A stretch of DNA of 64,000 nucleotides from Glandiceps talaboti (lineage: Eukaryota; Hemichordata; Enteropneusta; Spengelidae). The stretch lies in assembly GCF_964340395.1 (NCBI RefSeq), contig NC_135554.1, positions 24,320,592 to 24,384,591 of the forward strand. Direction: 5' to 3'. The position numbers and the translations under genes were made by a program. Under the pieces are notes generated by a model, which was given only the letters and a program-made list of their open reading frames with translations, was not told where the DNA came from and did not search any database. This document shows, piece after piece, positions 21,199 through 32,600 of this stretch (within the stretch, counting starts at the first letter, position 1; each line of letters begins with the position of its first letter).

Positions 21199-23688
21199 AT
21201 CATTATTTGGTTCAGGACTATGAACCATCAATGGCTGTAACTCTATAGCTGAAGGATCTTCATCACCTAAACCACTTTCCTCACTCTGAGTACTTTGACT
21301 TGAGTCTGCACGAACTCTTCCTCCTTGTGGTATAACATCAAGTGAGGCGGGTCTGTGTTGCCCGGGGATACCACTCAAAAGGGGAACTGTATTCTCCAGA
21401 TCTTCACATGTACTAACGTCCGAGCTGTCAGAATCAGTTGTTGTTGGGGTACTTTTACTGTCCATGTTTACATTGGCCACATATTCTTCATTTACACATT
21501 CTCTTGGTCGAGTCCTTGGAGAAGATTGTGTCAGGTCTGCCTGATACACCTCCATATTCCTTAGCTCTGAGGTTGGGTTTCCAGGGTTACCAAGCATACC
21601 ATAGTCCTTGTGCTGGTTGGCTTTCTTCTTTTCCATTGTCTTTTCCACCTTGCCATCCTCCAGAGATTTGTGGCAAAGACCAACACAGCCATTTATTTCA
21701 GAAAGAGCAACATAGTCATTATTTTGGGCTGATGTCCTTTGTGTACTGGGTCTTGGATTCTGTGCTCCTTCAAGTTCAGATATGGGAAGATAACCACCAC
21801 AACTTGGGTCTGTCTCATCCCTCTGTCCAGCTGGTATTGTTGGACGTCTGAGTCCTGGTTTCTGTATGCCACCTTGATTCTGTGCTCCTTCAAGCTCAGA
21901 TATGGGAAGATAACCACCACAACTTGGGTCTGTCCCATCCCTCTGTCCAGCTGGTATCGTTGGACTTCTGGCTTCCTGATTTTGTACACCATCAACTTCA
22001 GATATGGGGAGATAATCAGTAAAATTTTGATTCACCCTATCATCCTGGCTTGCTGGTGCATATGATCTGCTTTGTTCTTGGTTATGTGCATCATCAAGTA
22101 CAGAAACTCTCAGGTAGTCATCCAAATCTTGGTTTACCCCATCATCCTGCCCACCAGACATACTGGGTCTGTTTTGTTCTTGGTTATGTGTGCCGTCAAC
22201 TTCAGACACTCTTGAATAATCGTCTAAATATTGATTCATTCCATCATCCTGTCTAGAAGCCATATTGGGCCTGTTTTGTTCTTGGTTATGTGTGCCATCA
22301 ACTTCAGACACTCTTGAATAATCATCTAAATCTTGATCCATGCCATTATCCTGTCTGGTAGGCATACTGGGTCTGTTTGGTACTTGGTTGTGTGGCACTC
22401 CATCAAGTTCAGACACTCTTGAATAATCGTCTAAATCTTGGTTTACCCCATCATCCTGTCCACCAGACATACTGGGTCTGTTTTGTTCTTGGGTATGTGT
22501 GCCATCAACTTCAGACACTCTTGAATAATCGTCTAAATATTGATTCATTCCATCATCCTGTCTAGAAGCCATATTGGGCCTGTTTTGTTCTTGGTTATGT
22601 GTGCCATCAACTTCAGACACTCTTGAATAATCGTCTAAATATTGATTCATTCCATCATCCTGTCCACCAGATATACTGAGTCTGTTTGGTACTTGGTTGT
22701 GTGCCACTCCATCAACTTCAGACACTCTTGTATAATCGTCCATATCTTGATTCATTCCATTATCCTGTCTGGTAGGCATACCGGGTCTGTTTGGTACTTG
22801 GTTATGTGTGCCATCAACTTCAGACACTCTTGTATAATCATCCATATCTTGATTCATTCCATTATCCTGTCCACCAGACATACTGCGTCTGTTTTGTTCT
22901 TGGGTATGTGTGCCATCAACTTCAGACACTCTTGAATAATCATCTAAATATTGGTTCATTCCATTATCCTGTCTGGTTGGCATACTGGGTCTGTTCGGTA
23001 CTTGGTTGTGTGCCACTCCATCAAGTTCAGACACTCTTGTATAATCATCCAAATCTTGATTCATTCCATTATCCTGTCTGGTAGGCATACTGGGTCTGTT
23101 TGGTACTTGGTTATGTGCCACTCCATCAAGTTCAGACACTCTCAGGTAGTCATCCAAATCCCGACCCTGATTCACCCCATTATCCTGTCTTATAGCCATA
23201 TTAGGTCTGTTTTGTTGTTGGACCTGGACTCTGTCAATCTCCGATACTCTCAGGTAGTCATCCAAACTTTGATGTACTCCATCATCCTGTCTGACAAACA
23301 TATTTGGTCTGTTTTGAACTCTGCCATCAAGCTCAGACACTCTCAGATAGTCATCTAAATCTTGATTTACAATATTTCCATGTCCACCTGCATTGAATGC
23401 AGCACTTGCTCCAGGTCTAAGCACACCGATTTGATGTGGAGGGCTCTCTGCATGCACACTTCCTCCAATACTACTGTTATCTGAACTATCACTACTGACT
23501 CCTGACATGTGTTGTCCACCATCGATATCCACGCCATGATCAGAGGAATGTACACTACCATGATCAGATGGACTAATTGCAATTCCCATTGTTTGTTCCT
23601 GGTTTGGTAAGGAAATGACTTGGTCATATACCTCTGGAATATCATACAGGAACACAGGGTGACTGTTTGTATTGCGGCCATCCTGGGT
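21163..23688 (-). CDS. Receptor last exon: 841-residue cytoplasmic tail with tyrosine-module repeats
   Basis: Acceptor TTTGTTTGTAG at 23689; opens T-Q-D-G-R-N-T-N-S-H-P. After Y-D-I-P-E-V-Y-D-Q-V come 17 tandem modules: 13 with D-D-Y-(S/T/L)-R-V-S, one T-D-Y-L-P-I-S, two G-G-Y-L-P-I-S and one N-D-Y-V-A-L-S. Further tyrosines are Y-G-M-L, Y-Q-A-D, Y-V-A-N and the terminal S-Y-V-P-Y-D-Q-M. A Ser/Asp-rich segment lies before the C-terminus. No YxxQ STAT3 motif was found. The pY-x-x-V/I pattern resembles SHP2/SOCS3 or STAT docking sites in other receptors; partners are unknown. Very long for one tail; the gp130 tail is about 280 residues. Confidence 0.93.
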   Translation of the reverse strand, partial: TQDGRNTNSHPVFLYDIPEVYDQVISLPNQEQTMGIAISPSDHGSVHSSDHGVDIDGGQHMSGVSSDSSDNSSIGGSVHAESPPHQIGVLRPGASAAFNAGGHGNIVNQDLDDYLRVSELDGRVQNRPNMFVRQDDGVHQSLDDYLRVSEIDRVQVQQQNRPNMAIRQDNGVNQGRDLDDYLRVSELDGVAHNQVPNRPSMPTRQDNGMNQDLDDYTRVSELDGVAHNQVPNRPSMPTRQDNGMNQYLDDYSRVSEVDGTHTQEQNRRSMSGGQDNGMNQDMDDYTRVSEVDGTHNQVPNRPGMPTRQDNGMNQDMDDYTRVSEVDGVAHNQVPNRLSISGGQDDGMNQYLDDYSRVSEVDGTHNQEQNRPNMASRQDDGMNQYLDDYSRVSEVDGTHTQEQNRPSMSGGQDDGVNQDLDDYSRVSELDGVPHNQVPNRPSMPTRQDNGMDQDLDDYSRVSEVDGTHNQEQNRPNMASRQDDGMNQYLDDYSRVSEVDGTHNQEQNRPSMSGGQDDGVNQDLDDYLRVSVLDDAHNQEQSRSYAPASQDDRVNQNFTDYLPISEVDGVQNQEARSPTIPAGQRDGTDPSCGGYLPISELEGAQNQGGIQKPGLRRPTIPAGQRDETDPSCGGYLPISELEGAQNPRPSTQRTSAQNNDYVALSEINGCVGLCHKSLEDGKVEKTMEKKKANQHKDYGMLGNPGNPTSELRNMEVYQADLTQSSPRTRPRECVNEEYVANVNMDSKSTPTTTDSDSSDVSTCEDLENTVPLLSGIPGQHRPASLDVIPQGGRVRADSSQSTQSEESGLGDEDPSAIELQPLMVHSPEPNNDSYVPYDQMRST

Positions 23689-26600
23689 CTACAAACAAAA
23701 AAGAAGAGATTGAATTTATAAGAGCTGACTTTTGAGTTGTAACATTATGATGATGTACCTGTGCAATAATTTCATATTGGGTGGGGGTGGAGGTGGAGTG
23801 GGGTGGGGTGGTGAAGTGGTGGTTCTTCTTCTCATGAAGAATTATACCATAACATGAAATATATCATTTAAGATTATTAGAACATATATTATGTATTCCT
23901 GGTATGCTATTTCTTTATCAAAGTGTCACTAGCATATTGTCATTTGCTGCTATTTAGAAATGAATTTTGATCTTTTGAGGTACCATGCATTGAAGGAAAT
24001 AGTTTAAAAGTACAATGTAAATACTATGGAAATCAAGTGATCGGCAAACTAACATAAACAAAAACTATTGTTGTTGCACGTGGTAGACTAAACAAGTGGC
24101 TTGGATATGTGGATATTATCACCCTGTAATCAAGATAATGTAAACACGGAATAAGGTTGAATGTGTGGCCACTAGAGGAAAACTTGCTATCATAGATGTC
24201 ACTCTACTGTGAGCATAATTACAGCAATGTCCATTTTATCAGCATGTTGTGATAACAGGTTCGGTCGTGTCTATCTTAGTTTGCCCATAGCATGATTCCT
24301 GTGGTAGTCTTGCCACCCATGTGTTCATGAATGACTGATCCATCAAAACAATTATACACAGGGTCTGGAGTTTTAATGTTTCTGGAAGTTCCTCATACAA
24401 TTTTATCAAATCTTACCTTTACTTCCCAGATGGGTTTGACAAAACTGACTTTGTCAAAGGCACCTCTAGCTTTCACAAATTTGTACAGTCTGTACACCAC
24501 ACACACCATGAATATCACAAAGATAATAATACCAATTGTGACGAAGATATACTGCCATTCTGACAAGAAAATGTAATAAAATTTATCCATTAATATAATG
24601 TAATTATTTCAAAATCGAATTTAAATAACATAATGATGGGTGGTGATACACCATGTGTAATTTGTCAACTGCAGGAGGGCACTCGAATTTGAGTCTATGG
24701 TTCTTCAGAAAATGATGACACAGACATTCATGTGTATATTACACACACAGACACAGACACACACACACAGAGACAGAGAGACAGAGAGACAGACGCATGG
24801 ACACAGCTGTACACACACACACACACACACTAACGCACACACACACACACACACACACATACATGCATGCACACTCGCATCACACAGACACACACACAGA
24901 CACACACACATACACAAAGAGAGAACCAAAACATAAGATGGTATTTCTTCAGAAGCTAAAAATTACCTGCATCTTTGTAACATATTTGTACTTCACGAGT
25001 AGTGACTGTGTTGCCTCTTTTTTCCTCTCCATTCACCATATTGATGGCCCTCACACGACATGTAGCTTGTACATCCTCACTGTTTATATCCCCATTACAA
25101 CTTACTCTAATCTGTACATTTGTTTGTGAGGTTACCATCTTGTTACTCATAGTCGTGTTCCCCTCACCAAAACATTCAATGGAATAATTCAGACCATATG
25201 CAGGTCCATTTGGTCTGGAAAAAGAATGATATCAACCGAAAGTGCATCATTTTGTGAGATATGATATAATGTACTTTTTGACTTTAAAGGGTCTCCATGT
25301 GATAATCATAATTTACACTCAAAGATGTACCCCCATATACACTTATGTACACACATACATAGTCACACACATCACACATATTAACACACACAGATACACT
25401 CACAAATACATGCACACACATTACATTACATTTAATTCACACATACATACATACATACATACATAATGATCAATACATACATACATACATACATACATAC
25501 ATACATACATACATACATACATACATACATACATACATACATACATACACACATACATAGTTACACACACACATACATTATAGACATTGGAATACTATGG
25601 ATTTCTCATATCAGACATTTAGTGATTGTAATCATGACAATTCAAAATCTTTACACAACATTTCATTTTTAGTCTTAGTAATTTATTTCAAGGTGCATTG
25701 AAGAGATAGGTAGTTTAACTACATTTTTTTCTCTTTAAACCTCTTTCTTCTTACCTATCTCATACACACTCCCTCCCAAGCACTAACATATACATTGCAC
25801 ACATTTAAAACATACATACACACTGGTTGTTCTTATTTCAGTATCAATTGTTGCTTGATAACAAATAGGTTTTGTTGTGTATTTTTTTTAAATGTGTGTT
25901 TTTGAAAAAAAAAATCTGTGCTGGGAATTGCTACCAGTGATTTTTAGTCATGCAGACATATACACACAATCACACAATGACCAATGTTATTCAAGCTTGA
26001 TTCTGTGAACTTTAGATCATTCACTTCAATAATCGAGAGTATAAAATACCTTTGTGGTGGTGACCATGTAACTTCTATTGTTGAGTCTCCTGTTGGTTTC
26101 ACTTCGACATCTAATGGTGGACTTGGTGCTAAGAAATGAAATCAACAGAACAGTATTGTCATGACGATAAGAAGTGTTCCCTCTAATGATAGCCAAATTT
26201 TGTTGTTTTGTGAGTCAAAATGATAAAAACTGGAGTCACCACATATTTAGAGATAGGGGAACACCAAACTTTGGTGCATCACTTGAAATTGTGTGAGTCA
26301 GTGGTACGTCAGATTGGCAATAGAGGGCACACCGACGATAAGACTAATAGATCTCAATGAATGTGACTCAAAACACTCACATGATTATAGAACAACTACG
26401 CAATTTGGACAAGGATTCACAGAATTTAGGAATTAGCTATAAAGTGTAATTTTATTTCCATGGTTTCATTTGTGTGACATCATTCAGTCTTATTCAGGGA
26501 CAGTGATCGGTCTTGGTTGGTTGATCCACACCAATTGTTGCTGTGATCTTTGCACAAGACACTGTTGTTTAGTTGTTGCTATGGGTATGACCACTGTTGC

Positions 26601-29600
26601 TAGGCACATCTGTGTTTATTTTTGAATGCCTGTTCACTTGCCTACCCTTCACTCAGCATTTGGTTGTTGCTATGGCTGAGCAATATTTTCTATGCAAATT
26701 TATGTTTATTTTGGTGTACTTGTTCACTTGACTACCCATTAATGTTGTTACCTTTGCACAGAAGATAGTCAATTTCGCTGTTGCCTATTTGCTAGATATG
26801 TCTTGTACCTGTCCATCTTTGAACATTTATTCACATGATTAAACATCTCTACTGTTTTGTTTGCAAAAGACACTCAGACTTGCATTTTGCAGTTGCTAAG
26901 GGCATGGTTATAGTTGCTAGGAAGAGGTACAATGTTCTCTTCAGCAAGACATCACATTTCAATCCATTCACCTAGTAGGATTCTGTTTTGATCAAAATGG
27001 CATAGCCACACATTGATATCAATGAATGAACAAATCTAACTTTTGACACCCCTACAAACATACCAATGAAACTCACGGCCGAAAATCTTTCATTTCCATC
27101 GATTTTGTCCACTTTCAGTAACTAGTACATTTTGTAAGTTATCAGGCCAAGTCAGCCTCTGATGTGAGTATACACTTGGAGGTTGTATTAAACTTACCTC
27201 CAATGTGAGTAGTAGCAAAGACAGGTTGTGAATACGTTCCACATTGAACTTCAATATCCGCATTAGTACACGCCCTCACAACAACTCCATACATCTCATA
27301 TCCACACAGATCCTGAATCGTCATTTCAGTGTTGTTTGTTCTCAGAACTTGAATACCACCACAATGTTCAGAGTTGTTCATAGTTTTCACTTCCATCTCA
27401 TAGTGCACCATATCATGATTAACGCCAACAAGTGGTGACCACTCAACTGTCATGGTCGAGTCAGATAATGATGAACTCTGCACTTTCACATTTTCTGGGA
27501 TTTTCTCAGGAGCTGAAAAAATGGAGAAAAATGATATAATAAGCACCAAGAGAGGTATAACGGTTATTGTGTGCACTGCCTCAGGGCAAAGGAATGTGAA
27601 TCTGACAGTGATACTTGAATCCTCCTTCCCCTTACCATACACAGTAAACTCATTACTGCTGTGTCTCAAGCTCTGCTTGCAGAGATTAGATGCCTTACAA
27701 GTCTCCTTTATCATTATGATTCTTCTTCTTCTGTTAGTGATGTTGCCAAGGCTTGGGCACCCAGGTAACAGAAAGGGGGAAATCTGGTAAAACTGGCATA
27801 GCTTTCAAAACAATCTACCATAACTTTGTTAGAGAACTCTAGTAAAACGGTGAGTTTACAATTTTTTTTTTACTACTATGGCTAGCTGACACTACAATAT
27901 TGAGTATTTATGGCACAATTTTACACTGTCAGTTTTTCTTCCTTAAATTCAGCCACTGATTACTTTTCTTTTTTAGAACTTTCTCTAAAAATATGACTCA
28001 CAACTTGAAGCCTAGTGAGCATTCACAAATTTTTAAAAAAGAAGAAGAAATATTCTGGTAAGTCTCATGGCATGTTATCTTAAAACTGTCATAAATGAAC
28101 AGTTTATTTCAAGACATCACAATGGTCGCATTAACACAACAGAGAATTTACAAAAGTTTTAAACTCAATTTTTGAAAGTGAAGCCAAAAACATCACCTAC
28201 CTCCCATACTGGTCTTTCCCAGTACAAAGTCAGTTGTCGGTCCTTGTCCTTGAGATGTGAACGCTGATACTGATACAGCATACTGTGTGTTTGCTTTTAG
28301 TCCTCTCATCACATAGTGTTGTTCTGCTCTGCTTGCTTCGAGAGAATTTGGGTCAATAACGGTGAAATTCTCCATCCTAGAGTTTCCCTCTGAAAGCACA
28401 AATTAAGAAATACTCACTGTCTCAATATTTTGAAAATATATTTTATACCAATGGTTAATCAATTTCTCCCATACATAACTACAAAATAGAAATTTTGAGG
28501 TTTGAGGTTTTCATAGACAACTTTAGGATCAAATAAATACAAAACACAAACAACCTGCAGTTTAGGATGGGTTTTTACACATTACTGGTGTTTTCTCTTA
28601 AAACTAAATCACAAAGTTTATGTGTTTTTTTTACCTCAGGTGAAAACATTATACATAAAACTTTCATTAAATCAATAAACTAAAGAATATATCGTCTATA
28701 TCTCTGAATGTGTTTAAATCATCTTTTGGTGTTTTATAGTACAGTTGATAGTTTAAATCATCTTCTGGTGTTTTATAGTACAGTTGATGGTTTAAATCAT
28801 CTTTTGGTGTTTAATAGTACAGTTGATGGTTTAAATCATCGTTTGGTGTTTTATAGTACAGTTGATAGTTAAAATCATCGTTTGGTGTTTTATAGTACAG
28901 TTGATGGTTTAAATCATCTTTTGGTGTTTTATAGTACGGTTGATGGTTTGAATCATCTTTTGGTGTTTTATAGTACAGTTGATGGTTTAAATCATCTTTT
29001 GGTGTTTTATAGTACAGTTGATGGTTTAAATCACCTTTTGGTGTTTTATAGTACAAATGATGGTTTAAATCATCGTTTGGTGTTTTATAGTACAGTTGAT
29101 AGTTAAAATCATCGTTTGGTGTTTTATAGTACAGTTGATGGTTTAAATCATCTTTTGGTGTTTTATAGTACAAATGATGGTTTGAATCATCTTTTGGTGT
29201 TTTATAGTACAGTTGATGGTTTAAATCATCTTTTGGTGTTTTATAGTACAGTTGCTAGTTAAAATCATCTTTTGGTGTTTTATAGTAGTTGATGGTTTAA
29301 ATCATCTTTTGGTGTTTTATAGTACAGTTGATAGTTAAAATCATCTTTTGGTGTTTTATAGTACAGTTGATGGTTTAAATCATCTTTTGGTGTTTTATAG
29401 TACAGTTGATGGTTTAAATCATCTTTTGGTGTTTTATAGTACAGTTGATGGTTTAAATCATCTTTTGGTGTTTTATAGTAAAGTTGATGGTTTAATACAG
29501 GTTTCCTCACTATTTATAGTACATATGGCCTAGATTCTTTATCATGGTAGCTTTTGACTATTTCCTCTCGATTTTCCTGAAGCATCAGAATGACAAATTC

Positions 29601-32600
29601 CATAGTTACAGCTGACCTCTAGGTGGCGGTATTCACAGCCTTATGGATGACTCACATTTATATGTTGATTGTTGACAAATAAAACATTTACACAGCCCTT
29701 GCAACAAAATTTACGACTTATCATTCTGTCGATAATGTTCGCTTCATTTCAAATATGTTTCTTTACCTCTACATATTGAGATCACAGTTGAATTGTCATC
29801 ATCATCATTGCTGTGTACTTCCTGATATTGACAGAACTGGACTGTATACATTCGTATAACACCATTTCTATCATCCAAACAGGGTGCTTTCCAGGATGCT
29901 TCAAGACTGGTGGGATCGTGTAGACTTGGTTGTATTGTCAGATTGGTAGGTGACCCAGTTGGAACTGTACCAAGTATGGAAACAGATGTCAAAGTCACAA
30001 TTTTGTGGTGAACATTATATTTAAAAGCTGTCACTATAGTGACGACGATGCAACAACGAATGAAAACCCATCTTAGTGATGAAACAACGTCATCCTGGCA
30101 TCAACCAATGAAAACTCATCTTACAGTAAGGAAACAACAATGTCATCCTCATGCCAACCAATGAAAACTAACCTTAGTGAAGAAACAATGCCATCCAGGC
30201 AATAACCAATGAAAGCTAACCTTAGTGGAGAAACAATGATGTCATCTTAGCAACAACCAATATGGATGCTTAACTTACCTCCTTCCTGGGTGTATTGAGT
30301 GACAGTAGGTGAGAAACCACTGTATCCAATTCTGTTCTTTGCCTTCACTTTGAACTCATATTGCACAAATGATTGAAGGCCTGTAATAGTAGTTTGGTGG
30401 ATGTCACCGTCATTAATTATCTTCACAGGTCTGGAAAGTACACAAATTGGACAAAATGAATGCTATCATGTTTATACTCAGTTGTCATGGATACACATAG
30501 CTGTCAAGAAATCTTACTTCTGATAATTTCATTTAAAAATTTGATGACAGAAACAGAGAACAACAAAGTTAAAGTAATCAAAGGTCTGTTCCCAAATGAA
30601 ATACATAATAGTTGATTGACATGTGACTGTCATGTGACTCTGGAATGGCATGTCAGGTGTCATTTGTGAATAAATTTACACTGAACTGTAAACATGCCAT
30701 CCAATTATTGTGTTTCTAATTGTCACAATGCCACTTCCAGGACAAAAATTTACATTTTTATTGGATTTTCAAAAGTGAACTAAGAATTTGAAGAGATTGA
30801 CAATACTCAGTTGAATTGAATAGTTTTTTGGAGCATGTCTCCAGGAAAGCCTGGATGTAGGTCACACAGAGGTCAAATGAAAGTGACCAATTTAGTCATT
30901 ATATGGACAGTACTATATAGTTACTTTGGAATGGTAAATTGGAAACGAATGTGACATTTCAAAGTAACTATATTGTAATGTCCTATTGATTCTTGGAACC
31001 ATGAACAATATATTCTCCATTAGTCATGATATGTTTACTAAGTTTTCTAATCATTTACCAAAATTTCAAAACTGATTTGAAAAAATACCGCCAATGGCGT
31101 TGTAGCACAACTGTACAGTTTCTAAAAATGTTTATCCATATGGTAACAATAAGTGGCCATTTGTTGAATGGCTACCCAGTTGCCTATCCAGCCATGTTGC
31201 TATCTTTACGATACATGCTATCATTTGGCTGTTGCTATGGGCGTGGTCATGTTGTTAGATATATTTGCATACATTTCGTGATTATTTGGCTGTTGCTATG
31301 GGCGTGGTCTTGTTGCTAGGCATATTTACATATATCTTTTGAATGTTTATTAAATTGTCTATTAATCCTGGTTGTTATCTTTGCAATATATGTGATCATT
31401 TGGCTGTTGCTATGGGCGTGGTCTTGTTGCTAGGCAAATTTACATACATATTTTGAATGTTTATTCAATTGTCTATTAATCCCTGTTGTTATCTTTGTGA
31501 AATACACGACCATTTCGCTGTTGCTATGGGCGTGGTCATGGTTGCTAGGGTATTTACATACATTTTTTGAATGTTTACTCATTTGCCTACCAGATGATGT
31601 TGTCATTTGACCAAAATATACTGCCATTTGGTCGTTGCTAAGGGCGTGGTCATGGTTGCTAGGGCCAATTTTGTCAAAATGTTTTGATGAAAATCTGCAG
31701 AATAACACTTTCAGAAACATCTCACCAAGTTTCAGACTCAGTGACCAAATAGTTTTTGAGATATAAGTTTTTGACCAAAAATTTTTACACCTAATTTGCA
31801 TATCACTCATGGACTCACTGTATGCTTAATATCTCTTCATCCATACATCCCTAGATACATTCTCATTAAATTTCAGCCCCATCTGCTCAGTACTTTTGGA
31901 ATTATAGATTTTTAACCCAAAAGACACATTTTTAGCCCTAATTTGCATATCACTGATGGAATCATCATGTCATGAACAAATCTTACTTTACACCCCCTTC
32001 AGAATGTTCCCACCAAATTTCGCACCAATCTGCCCAGTAGTTTCTGAGTTTAAGTTTTTTGACCAAAAATCACATTTTTTTACCCAAATCACAGACCTGT
32101 GATGCGATCATTTTGATTTGAACAATTTCCCAACTAGACACCCAAGGTAATGGACCCACCAAATATCATGGCAATCGGTTCAGCAGTTTTTGACTTTAAG
32201 TTGTTTACACACACACACACATCCACACACACACACACACACACACACAGAGACAGACAGACGCCGGGCGATCCCTATAGCACTACTGAACAAGTTCAGT
32301 TGTGCTAAAAAACAGCAACAAACAACCAGATTCCTACATACTAGTAGCATAAATAAAATGCAATAGGAGTTGAATATTTCCATCTATCCTACCTGTCCTC
32401 GTTTCCCTCTCTATCATCAGTACTTCTTTGATATACCAATTTATATCCTACTATGGTGCCTCTAGGATTGGTTGGTGCTTCCCAAAAAACAGCAATACTA
32501 TTCTCAGAAATGGTTTTGGCAGATAAGTTTTGTGGTTCACCTGGTACTAATGATAGAAATATAACAGAAATATGAAAAAGAGGTTGACTTTTCCTTTTGA

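Noticed and set aside
21438-23358. Plus-strand ORFs opposite the receptor tail
   Set aside because: Shadows of the minus-strand coding repeat; the real tail is supported by splice sites and in-frame continuity.
27513-27714. N-terminal extension of the FN3 ORF with a hydrophobic segment
   Set aside because: Intron sequence upstream of a good acceptor (TTTTTTCAG); the hydrophobic stretch is not a real TM or signal segment.
28811-29510. Y-Y-K-T-P-K-D-D-L-N-H-Q-L repeat ORF
   Set aside because: The 39-bp unit is divisible by three, so frames stay open on both strands by chance; no splice phase fits the flanking receptor exons.
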